A stretch of DNA of 64,000 bases, from the NCBI GenBank assembly GCA_963853835.1, contig OY970824.1, forward strand, positions 73,232,372 through 73,296,371, read 5' to 3'. A program made the translations under genes and the position numbers. Source of the DNA: Calendula officinalis (lineage: Eukaryota; Streptophyta; Magnoliopsida; Asterales; Asteraceae). The notes under the pieces were generated by a model. The model saw nothing but the letters and a program-made list of their open reading frames with translations, made no database searches and had not been told where the DNA came from. Below are positions 49,292 through 64,000 of this stretch, piece after piece. How positions within the stretch are numbered: position 1 is the stretch's first letter; every line of letters begins with the position of its first letter.

Positions 49292-50558
49292 TCTATGTTT
49301 ATATGGACCTGGGTTTTTGTTCAAAACGTTATAGTATTATACGGTCATTTTCTTAAACATTATGTTTCGACTTTGGAGTCTATTTTTTGGTCGTCGCTCA
49401 CCTTGTACAGGTGTATAGCTCGAATTAAATCATGTTTGAGATTATATATTGGATTGTTAAAAAATTAATAAAACAAATAACCTTTAAAATACTTTTCCAA
49501 CTGATCTTTATTAAATTAATAGAAAATGATTAGAAGTACAGCAGAGTAAACTGATAATGAGAATCATAGTGTGTTGAAAACAAATTACAATCATAAAATT
49601 TAAGACAAGTTTTGATTAACATATAATCAAATACTAAGAACAGACACGTATCTGCACAAACACAAATGATTTAATATGTAATCTCGCATATAACACTGAT
49701 ATATCTCTCAAGCACCAATTACGTTTGCATCAAGTCTTCTATTTATAAGCTTGGATGGAAAATGGTTACTCTACAAAGTGATTGATTTCACGTGTAAGAA
49801 TTTCATTGATTTTAAGGTAGCATACATATTCTATGCTCCAACATAATTATGTTATGTTATTTTGTTTTTTATTATGTTACTGATATCTTCGTAAAATTTG
49901 CGTATGATACCATCTTTAATGCCACTTCACTTTCAATGTCTTAGTATAACATGTATTCTTCTTTATCTTTTTCAATTTGAGAGTCTTTATAACTTCAAAT
50001 ATCTTCAATAAGAAATGGTGTTTTAATCTTTGATTGTCTTTAAGATTCAGTCTTAAGCACACATTGAACCTGCTATCATAATCTGAACTATTAATTATAC
50101 ACTGTTCGGCGCACGAAATGTAATACTTGGAGTTTGTGCTCATATTGAGTACGGAAAAAGTTGATGTGATACTTAAATACAAATAATTAAACATCAATAT
50201 CATCTTCTATAATTTATATTCAGATTGTTATGTAACACTTATCTGATAATTAATCCATATAATGTTACTATGAATTTCCAATGTCCCAACATTTATTATT
50301 AGTTAAATAAAAGATTATATATAAAAGAAAAACAGTTATTATTACCTACTCTACCATCCTGAATTAACCATTTTACAACTATAGGCTTGAAAGTTAGAGG
50401 AGGCAAATACCCATTGGCTAACCCCAAGTTAACGACTACCACCCACTCTTATCCAATCCTCAATTTGCAGCATATCCTCTTTTCCATGCGGCCCTTTTGA
50501 TTCCCTCATTCTCTTCTCTGCTGAAACCACCTCCCAACTCCATTAACTCCGATCATCA
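49292..50558. other. Spacer between divergent RPL4 and rubredoxin genes
   Basis: About 1.25 kb that serves as upstream region for both genes. It is AT-rich and shows no transposon ends or further gene. The last 90 bases are CT-rich and probably form the leader of the rubredoxin gene. Confidence 0.5.
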
Positions 50559-51137
50559 ATGGCTTCAGCAGCATCTGCAACATTTCGCCTAACTCAACTA
50601 CCTTCTTCTCCCAAATTAAAACCTCAAATCACCTTCCCCTTCAAACCCTACACCTTTTCACCACTTCATAAACACACAACAAACCTCCAAATCGCTTCAA
50701 AATCCACCAAAGAAGACAAACCGATTCTCGATCCAGCATTAGAACCGTTACCGCAATCCGATTTCTCAAACGAAACCTTAGAGACAACAGAGGAGTTCGA
50801 TAAACGTAGACTAGAGGAAAAATTCGCAGTTTTAAACACCGGAATTTATGAGTGTCGGTCATGTGGATACTTGTACAACGAGGCCGCCGGAGATCCGTCG
50901 TATCCGATTGCTCCTGGTTTACCGTTTGATAAGTTGCCGGAGGATTGGAGGTGCCCGACGTGTGGTGCTGCTAAGGGTTTCTTTGCGAGTAAGAGTGTGG
51001 AGATTGCTGGATTTGCTCAGAATCAGCAATTTGGGCTCGGCGGGAACACGCTAACTTCCGGTCAGAAAGCGATTTTGATTTACGGTAGTCTTTTGTTCTT
51101 CTTTGTGTTGTTTTTGTCTGGTTATTTTCTTCAATGA
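50559..51137 (+). CDS. RBD1: Plastid rubredoxin with C-terminal membrane anchor, RBD1-like
   Basis: A single exon codes for 192 residues. Residues 1 to about 48 are rich in S, T, K and P and lack acidic residues, as in a chloroplast transit peptide. The rubredoxin fold is at about 97-142, with the four iron ligands C99, C102, C132 and C135 (YECRSCGYLYNE, WRCPTCGAAKGFF). Residues 169-191 form one transmembrane helix (KAILIYGSLLFFFVLFLSG). This architecture matches RBD1, which is needed for photosystem II assembly in thylakoids of plants, algae and cyanobacteria. The related ENH1 protein has an added PDZ domain that is absent here. Confidence 0.92.
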   Translation: MASAASATFRLTQLPSSPKLKPQITFPFKPYTFSPLHKHTTNLQIASKSTKEDKPILDPALEPLPQSDFSNETLETTEEFDKRRLEEKFAVLNTGIYECRSCGYLYNEAAGDPSYPIAPGLPFDKLPEDWRCPTCGAAKGFFASKSVEIAGFAQNQQFGLGGNTLTSGQKAILIYGSLLFFFVLFLSGYFLQ

Positions 51138-51455
51138 AATTAATTAAGACACGTGTGGTGGTTAATGGTATAGTTTTTTTATATTAAATAATTTTTTGTA
51201 ATTTATTTTGTAGACCCTTCCATAAGTTTTAAATTCATTGTTAATCTATTAATATCACTATATATTTTGGAAGGTGATATGTGTAGGATTTTTTGAGGTT
51301 TGATGATGGATTCTTAGAAAATTTTAAAGTTTATTTATTTCAAGTTATGACATTTAAACACACACAGTTAATGCAAACTCGTGTGGTTGATCGACGGTTA
51401 ATCACACATGTTTTAACTAATTATCATAGTAATGATAGTGTCAGAAAATCTACTA

Positions 51456-51768
51456 CTTCATCCGTATCAAAATAAGTGACACACTTTCCATTTTGGGGTG
51501 TATCAAAATAAGTGACACACTTTGAAAACTTTCCTTATTTGGTAAAAATAGTGGGACCCTTACCCACTAACTATCTACTTTAATAAAGCGAAATTACTCT
51601 TATACCCTTACTTTTACCTTTAAAACTCATTAATATCACTTTATTCAACAAAAGTGGGACCTACTCTCCACTAAATATGTACTTTAATCTATTTTAACCT
51701 CTACTTTAATCTTTTACTTCAAAAAACGTGTAAACCAATTTGTGTCACTTATTTTGATACGGAGGAAG
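51456..51768. mobile_element. Stowaway-like MITE copy F
   Basis: TA-flanked, 313 bp. The ends CTTCATCCGTATCAAAATAA and TTATTTTGATACGGAGGAAG are inverted. The core (ACTATCTACTTTAATAAAG, CTTACTTTTACCTTTAAAA) is shared with copies C, D and E, but the ends carry GTATC for GATTC, a distinct subfamily. It also holds a doubled TATCAAAATAAGTGACACAC near its left end. Confidence 0.88.
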
Positions 51769-51971
51769 TATAATGGATGTTAAAATTTACTCGTACTACT
51801 TAACTCCCAAATGCTTTAGTAAGAGATGTGTAGCCTCCAAAAAGGCTGCGATCTCTCTATTTATACTTTGAAAATAGCAATGGGCCGCACGTTGTAGCAA
51901 CTCTTTTGTGCATATCCTCGCCCGTTCTAGGTTTAGATAATTAAAATTTCATTAACGCCTCTATAGTAAGC

Positions 51972-52112
51972 CAGGTTTTTTTTTTGGCAAATACTTAATT
52001 CTCAGCTAAAATACTTGCTCTTTCAAGAAATATTTGTGTTTTGAAAATATTGACAGTCTCGGGATTCAAACATGCGACCTTCATGTTATTAGAAAGGACC
52101 GAACAAACTAAG
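51972..52112 (-). mobile_element. tRNA-derived SINE-like element, minus strand
   Basis: Read on the minus strand, a tRNA-like A region (CTTAGTTTGTTCGG) is followed after about 30 bases by a B-box-like CATGTTTGAATCCCG. The unit ends in an A-run (T-run at 51976-51985 on the plus strand). No target duplication was found. Confidence 0.5.
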
Positions 52113-52765
52113 ATAGATGTTAGTTACTTGAATGTATTTACTTATGTACCTTATAATCTTTATTAATCTCTAAATACATATTATTTTATTAACCATCACT
52201 ATCATAAAATCAATAAATTATAACAAATGTAAAAAAACAACAAAATAATATATACAGAGGATTCATAACTAGTCAATACTAATATATACCACTATGATTT
52301 ACCTTGATTTTTATAATTTACCATCGATATCTAGTGTGATTTTCATGAAATAGCGAAGGCATTTGAAAATATTTTAGTCCGCGAACAGCAATTGCAATTG
52401 ACTGCATAGGATAAAACAGACAACTTGGAAACAAAGGGCTACATGCAACACTTTGTACAAATGTTGTAAGCCATTTGATAAGGAAGAACACACTCATACT
52501 CACAACAAGAATGAAATACACAAAAGAAATTTCAACATATAATAGAAAAACAAGTTAGTTAACTTACAATGTTGTTATCAGCAAACCCCATGAACATTAC
52601 ACCGAATCAGGTAAATTGCTTTTTCAATTTCTGTAACCAAAACTAATCCTGTCGTATAAACAATCAAGATATGCAACAAAACAAGCCTCTAACTTACTAA
52701 AAAAGCCGCCCAACATTCCGATAATCTTACTTCCTTAAAACACAATTACAAAATCAAATCAAATT
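52113..52765. other. 3' flank of the XRN-like gene
   Basis: AT-rich. The part near 52560-52765 probably includes the 3' UTR of the minus-strand exoribonuclease gene. No other gene is seen. Confidence 0.4.
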
Positions 52766-58707
<5,942 letters not shown>

Positions 58708-59385
58708 TTATCTTGTTTCTCGTAGTTTGCTAGTTGTCTGCTTTGTTTAGTTAATTGGTAAACAAATCGAGTATATACGTTTTTGATTGACCGAATTCTG
58801 TTCGGAGAGGGGTGGGTTGGGTTCACCGATTTGTGGGTTTGGGTTAGCGATCGTGACGGAGGATGAAATCTATTGACGGCATTGGGTGACACCCCCCTCA
58901 AGATTGTAATGTTGCCTGTATAGGCCCCCTAAGTTTTGAAAATGATAATTTATTCCTTTCAAATTCTAAAATAGTGAACATAAAACCTTAACTTTCGATT
59001 ATGGACGTTTAAAATGGTAGTGATGAGATTGTGATTGAAGTTTAGCCCAAGTGCCCAACGACATATTTGAACGTAGTGTTATGCTCGTTGAACAATCTTA
59101 TACACAAAGGATTTTCCACCATGAAGTATAAATAGATAGATTGAATAACAAGGTACACGCAGTAGTATAAATAAATAGATTGAATAACAAGATACAATAG
59201 TTACCGAACAACCAAATAATGAAATTATGATCAATTATACAAGTGTTACACAACCAAATAATGAAATTTTGAAAACTTACACACATATTGAAAAATAAAT
59301 TAATAAGAAAGAAGCATAAATGAGAGTGGTTATCTACCACGAGCACACTATTGAGAATAAACCCAATGAACTTGTTATATGTTTG
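58708..59385. other. Upstream region of the XRN-like gene, with short tandem duplications
   Basis: The XRN promoter should lie here. At 59126-59203 a 39-base unit beginning GTATAAATAGATAGATTGAA is duplicated (second copy GTATAAATAAATAGATTGAA). ACCAAATAATGAAATT is also repeated at about 59210 and 59250. No gene is seen. Confidence 0.5.
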
Positions 59386-61300
59386 TTACATTTCAGAAAC
59401 ATCTCCCGGAAGAAGGGCTTCTTTGATAAACCGTTGGAAGTTATTATACGACGAACCGCCAAATTCAGTAGCTTCTTTCGCCTTTCTTTTCCATTCCTTT
59501 GCATTTCTTCTCATTTCCTTTCCTTTCTCCCCTTGAAGCATTTCCCGAATGAGAACTTCAACTTCGTTTCGTTTCACATCATGATTAATCTCCATCCCAA
59601 TTCCCCATTCAACGCAAACGTATCGACAGTTTGTCTGTTGATCCGAGAAGAAAGGCCAACATATCAACGGGACACCTTCCAGTATGCTCTCAGTAGTCGA
59701 ATTCCATCCACAATGCGACAAAAATGCACCAACCGACGGGTGGGCTAAAACTTGATCTTGTGCACACCAACTCACAATTAGCCCTCTACCCTTAATCTCT
59801 TCCAAGAATTCACTAGGTAACATTGTTGAATCTCCCATCGGGTCTAACAACCCATAAAAACGGTTGCATACTATTAGCCAAACCCCACGCGAATTCAATC
59901 AAATGTTGTTCCGTCATAGTAGTCACACTTCCATAATTAACATAAATAACGGATTCTTTTTCCTTTTGGTCTAGCCATTGCAAACATGTCGAGTCCGGTT
60001 TCCATAAACTCGAGTTAAGTGATTGTACCGGACTATCAAGTGGCACATATTTGGCTAGCAAAGGAAGAGGACCTATTGTGTAAATGTTATGGTAACTGAA
60101 TTTTGAAGAAATAGCTTCTAATACTTTATGCTCCAATGCATCAAAAGTATTGAAGATGATGGCCGAAGCATTCAAGTTATTTTGGGCTTCCTCCCCCATG
60201 AAATCGAACATGATATCGTTGGGATCCGTTGTTCTAATGAAGCTCGGAACATCCTTATAACGAATATTGGTCATCCCCGGAATCCAATCGATTGGTTTCT
60301 CGAGTGTGCCATCGGTCAAATAGCTATCATCTAAAAACATTACATCCACATCGAATACTATTATTTACCAATTATTATGAAATTAAAGACAATTTACTAT
60401 TAATAATTTTTTCTTTCATAAATTTGAACTCGTAACCTTGTAATTGGTGGACACTAATACATACTACACGGTGCTTAGGTTCCTTCATTTGCTTTCTTAG
60501 GTCATCACTTTTTAATCCAATTATTATTTGTTTTTAACTAAAGTATGTATATTATTATAGATAAAATATGTAAAAGTAAAACATTTTACTTTTTTGTAAC
60601 TTGGTTCTGATTTGTTTTACGAACTGACTAATCTCATGACGATCATCTATTTTATGAGTAGCCCAAAGTCAGTATGAATAAACCTCATGACCACAAATTA
60701 GATAAATTTACCTTTAATGTGTGCCCCATCAATACATAAGTTAGAAAAAACTCATTATAATATATACAAACTGAACATAATTCGATATTGTGACTGACCT
60801 TTAAAAGGAACAATGCCCCTTTTGATGAACTCCCGATAATGCAAAAACCCCATAAAAGCACACGGTGGAGATGTCCAAAACTGAACCTCGGGAATCCCCA
60901 AATCCTTGGCAGCTTTTACCGCAAAGCTCATCACACCATCTCCAATAACACAACTAACTGGTGGGACCCCAGCCGCCAAATTTAACTGACACAACAACTC
61001 CTTAAACGGAATCAAACATGTTTTTCTGGTCATGTCACAAAGCATGGGTATGTCTTGAGTGGCATCTCGATCTGAGTAGGGCATGCCATCCGGAATGGTT
61101 TCAAATCGGAAGTCGGGTAATCCTTTGACGGATTCTGGGCCTTTGGATCGGATCAAACGTTGGTGATTGAATTCGGTGTTTACAAAGGTGATGTGGAAGC
61201 CATGGAAGTGAAGAAGCTTTGCTAGCTTCATGAAAGGGTTTACATGACCTTGTGCTGGGTATGGTACAAGAACTGCATGAGGTTTGTTGATGCTGCCCAT
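59386..61300 (-). pseudogene. UGT85-type UDP-glycosyltransferase with a frameshift
   Basis: Exon 1 (61300-60799) starts [20 protein letters not shown], with the catalytic histidine H19 in the usual place. The intron (60798-60331) splits a Lys-Asp pair at PFK|DDSYLTDG, as in UGT85 genes. Exon 2 begins at 60330. The sugar-donor PSPG box is complete at 59638-59769: [20 protein letters not shown], then HCGWNST and SDQQTN. Between FLWVVRPD and [11 protein letters not shown] (about 59840) the frame shifts. Relatives have two or so extra residues here, so a deletion of 2 or 8 bases fits, and the upstream frame runs to a stop at 59813. UGT85 enzymes glucosylate small molecules such as terpenols and cyanohydrins. 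As read, it lacks the donor site and is a young pseudogene, unless the shift is a sequencing error. An ATG 63 bases upstream is also in frame but extends beyond the family start. Confidence 0.85.
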
Positions 61301-61363
61301 TTTGATTTTGGTTATGGAATTTGGTGTGAAAATGGTATCATAATACTTCGTATAAGGAGGCAT

Positions 61364-62849
61364 GATGTGGTGGAGTCTAATAAAATAAGTTACTATTATT
61401 GGTAATTACATTATAATAATTATAGGGATTTGCTAACAACTGATAATTGTTTAGGATAGTTAAAATAGTTAAAATACAATTAAGAAAGCATAACTACTTA
61501 TAGTTTGTTAATGAAATTCAAGAGGGTTGATTTTTATTAGTTTGATTTATATGTAAATTTAAAATAATGAAAATTAAGTTACTTAAACATTTAAATATCT
61601 ATGGCTTTGATTATAGGTGGTGATTTTTACACCGTACAATTTAACCAATACACCACAATAGGTGTTTTATATATTTGTACAATCTGCAGTAATACTTGTA
61701 TAGTGTAATATAATCAATTTGATTAAGATTCCGATTCTTGATAATCACATTAATAAGTTTGAAAGTACACTTCCAAACACCAATAGAATCCAAAGTCAAC
61801 TTCCAAATGTTGCATCTTATTAGATTCTTTTTAGATACCAAACTCTCCGTCTTTTATATTCTCACTTCCAAATAAAGTGTGGTCCTTTAACATGACATTA
61901 TAGTAGTTTATTACCCTTTCAAAGGGACAAATTAATAACGACACAAATGATAAATAATGGAACATTAATATATTAATTGCAAACTAAAATTTTATAGAAA
62001 TTGGTGTTAAAACAAACACTAAAAACGAAATTGCAGATGAAATTCTAAGCCTCTACCGATAGTGTCTGACGAGCGTCGGTTAACAAACGTTGACATGCCT
62101 TTTTCAGTTTGCAATTTTCTTGCATTTCTTTAGTTTTGCCAACGAGATAGGGAAATGAGAGAGAGAAATAGGGTGTTGTGAAGTCTTGTACATTTTGCAT
62201 AAAGTTTTGTATTTTGTCAAAGTGATTAATGAAGTAAAAAAGTGTTGTTGGGAGGATTGGAAGTGTTGATGTGAAAAAATTTACTAACGAAGAAATAAGC
62301 AATTGTTGGGAGGGGCCTTAGTACCAATTTAGTGTTTAAAATATAGATGTGAAATTTGGACAACTTATAAGTTATAAATGATTTGATTTTAGTTATATTT
62401 TATCTCACACTACGTTCACAAAAAAGAAAAAAAAACCTCACACTAAGTACGTAATCTTTTGGTTAAAATGAATACGAGTCAATTTAATCAAACTGAGTTA
62501 AAAGGTAAAATTCGTCAAAAGTGCATACAAGCATACAAAAACTAAGGAGTTTCGGGTTTGCATTTGTAAAATGGTGTTTTCAAAAAGTAAGCCTCAATCA
62601 AATTCTCCAAAATTATGGTTTTTTTTATAGAAAATATAGATAATTATGCGTTTGACAATCAATCTTTCCTAAAATGTGACACCCAACGCTAATAGATAAG
62701 TTGACTTTTAGATAATGACATGAAGTATGATCCATTGGTTGTTCGACATAAGTGTTGCAACTAAAGTAATGTACATATTCGTATTTGTGTGCACTGTTGG
62801 ACTTTCATTATATAGATAAATATTGATTAACTAATAAGATAAACATTTA
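61364..62849. other. Intergenic stretch right of the UGT gene
   Basis: Likely holds the UGT promoter near 61380-61500. An open frame of 85 residues on the minus strand (62302-62045) matches no known protein and lies in a GTTGGGAGGGGCC-ended stretch that looks repeat-derived. Nothing else is supported. Confidence 0.35.
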
Positions 62850-63433
62850 AGGAGGTCCACTATTTTTGTGTAGTCCCAAGAAAAACAAATATCAATCATT
62901 GATTAATAAGATCTAATAGTCAAGATTAATCACATATTTTATACATGAAGGGTATTTTGGTCATTTGGAACTTAATTTTTTTTTTTACTTTTTTTAATTT
63001 ATTATTATTTTTTTAATTTTTTTTATTAAAAATTACATTTATTTGATAATTACGTGTAGTACTTAATCACATGTGATTTTAGTGTAAAATCACATGTGAT
63101 TGTATATTTAATCACATTTGATGTTTTAGTACAATCACATGTGATTCAGTACACAATCACATGTGATTCAGTACGCAATCACATGCGATTCAGTATGCAA
63201 TCACATTATGTGTTATTAATGAAAAAAAAATTTAAAAATTAAAAAAATAAAAATAATTAAAAAAAATAATTCTAAAATATAAAAGATAAAAAAATAAAAA
63301 AATAAAAATTATTTTTTTTAAATGACCAAAATACCCCTCCATGTATAAATATGTGATCAATCTTAATCATTACTTATAATTAATTAATGGTTAAAATTTG
63401 TTCATTGGGACTTCATAAAAATCAAGGACTTCA
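62850..63433. mobile_element. AT-rich foldback element with a phased palindrome array, copy 2
   Basis: The arms pair for about 110 bases: left TTTTTGTGTAGTCCCAAG..GTCAAGATTAATCACATA..GGGTATTTTGGTCATT and right in reverse complement GATTTTTATGAAGTCCCAAT..GATTAAGATTGATCACATA..GGGTATTTTGGTCATT. TTAA flanks both ends (62847-62850 and 63434-63437), so the duplication may be TAA or TTAA. The centre has palindromes AATCACATGTGATT starting at 63065, 63088, 63110, 63133, 63155, 63177 and 63199, some imperfect, at 22-23 base steps. Non-coding. Related to the element at 28590. Confidence 0.75.
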
Positions 63434-63659
63434 TTAAACACAACCCTAACTAATAATTAACAAATTGAGAAGTCAACTTCCTTACTTTAAAGCCGAACCA
63501 ATAAAGATTATTAAAGAGAGAGGAACAATGAGATTAAAACACATAGCAAATTATTAACTATTTTGAGGGGCATTAATGTAATCTTAATTATATTAATAAC
63601 CGGAATAGAGGAAAATTACCCTTCATCAAAGAATAAAAAGAGTAGTTATCGCAGGAATG

Positions 63660-63780
63660 TGATTACGTAAGAAATGCTCCATTCCTTTCCGAAATTCAAC
63701 CAAACAACTTATTTTTCATTCCTTTGTAATGACTCATTGCATTCCCTCCTCTATTCTAACCTACCAAACATGGCCTAGGC
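63660..63780. repeat. Possible MITE end (CATTCCTTT / CCAAACATGGCCTA)
   Basis: ACCAAACATGGCCTAGG at 63762 and GGAATGTGATTACG..ATTCCTTTCC at 63655-63690 resemble ends of plant MITEs that start GGCCATGTTTGG. No complete pair of inverted repeats was found. Confidence 0.3.
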
Positions 63781-63858
63781 ATATTATTATTTTGATATTT
63801 AAAGTAACTCTTATCATTATTAAAAAAAATACTATCATTCTATTTTGCATTAATTTAA

Positions 63859-64000
63859 GAGTAAATTACATGGAAGGTCCCTGTGGTTTGCCACTTATTA
63901 CAGCCACAGTCCCTGGTCTTTGTTTATTACACTGGAAGTCCCTGGTGTCTTCAATTTGTTACACCAGACATCCCTCTGTCAAACGGACGTCTAAAACTTC
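63859..64000. mobile_element. Start of a GAGTAAATTAC-type MULE-like element, cut by the window edge
   Basis: GAGTAAATTACATGGAAGGT followed by CCCTGTGGTTTGCC repeats the terminal pattern of the element at 12111, with GTCCCTGG repeated. Most of the element lies beyond base 64000. Confidence 0.6.

Noticed and set aside
60420..60480. Possible SINE in the UGT intron (ACGAGTTCAAAT B-box-like word)
   Set aside because: Only a weak B box is visible, with no A box at the right distance and no A-tail or target duplication.
62045..62302. 85-residue minus-strand open frame
   Set aside because: No recognised domain; it lies in repeat-like sequence and has no upstream gene signals.
63065..63212. CRISPR-like array because of regular repeats and spacers
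   Set aside because: This is plant nuclear DNA. The repeats are 14-bp palindromes with 8-9 base spacers that are themselves similar, and the array lies in the loop of a transposon.

Overview
This is a 64 kb piece of flowering-plant nuclear DNA. It has AT-rich spacers, spliced genes with GT-AG introns, plant-specific gene families and a dense load of transposon debris. The genes and repeats fit a eudicot, perhaps an asterid such as a composite, but the species cannot be fixed from the sequence alone.

Ten protein genes are recognised. From left to right they are: a GeBP/STOREKEEPER-type transcription factor cut by the left edge (minus, 1-1166); a membrane RING-variant (MARCH-type) E3 ligase with 7 exons (plus, 13564-15466); a short-chain dehydrogenase/reductase with 3 exons (plus, 17449-18773); an ACINUS-like SAP/RRM protein of the ASAP/PSAP splicing complex (minus, 19858-22726); a CELLULOSE SYNTHASE INTERACTIVE 1-like armadillo/C2 protein (plus, 33861-42488, with a possible non-AUG start in the upstream exon); a TRAPPC12-like TPR protein without introns (plus, 44534-45616); ribosomal protein uL4/RPL4 (minus, 47380-49179); a plastid rubredoxin like RBD1 (plus, 50559-51137); a 5'-3' exoribonuclease of the XRN2/3/4 family with 22 exons (minus, 52766-58707); and a UGT85-type glycosyltransferase whose second exon is frameshifted (minus, 59386-61300). 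They are mostly unrelated housekeeping or regulatory genes. There is no operon-like organisation and no evident metabolic cluster.

The spacers at 1.4-13.3 kb, 23.4-31.6 kb, 42.7-44.0 kb and 62.8-64 kb are layered transposons. They include two decayed Helitrons (4293-8752 minus; 26628/27359-31626 plus), both keeping a helicase C-terminus and one also keeping RPA-like pieces; a solo LTR of 2953 bp with a perfect 5-bp target duplication, which sits inside an older Stowaway-like MITE; five further MITE copies with near-identical or related ends, two of them in CSI1-like introns; a 1.2 kb MULE-like element with a perfect 9-bp target duplication; a 5'-truncated LINE with an 18-bp target duplication; a hAT-like element inserted in a MULE-like foldback; tRNA-derived SINE-like pieces; and two AT-rich foldback elements whose centres hold phased arrays of the palindrome AATCACATGTGATT at about 22-bp steps.

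The points most worth a second look are the phased palindrome arrays, the CTG codon exactly where the CSI1-like protein should start (with an overlapping upstream ORF that ends 5 bases before the next in-frame ATG), the nested solo-LTR-in-MITE, the RPA-plus-helicase Helitron remnant, the GC-AG intron in the XRN gene and the broken UGT85 gene. No clear candidate for a wholly new biological system was found.
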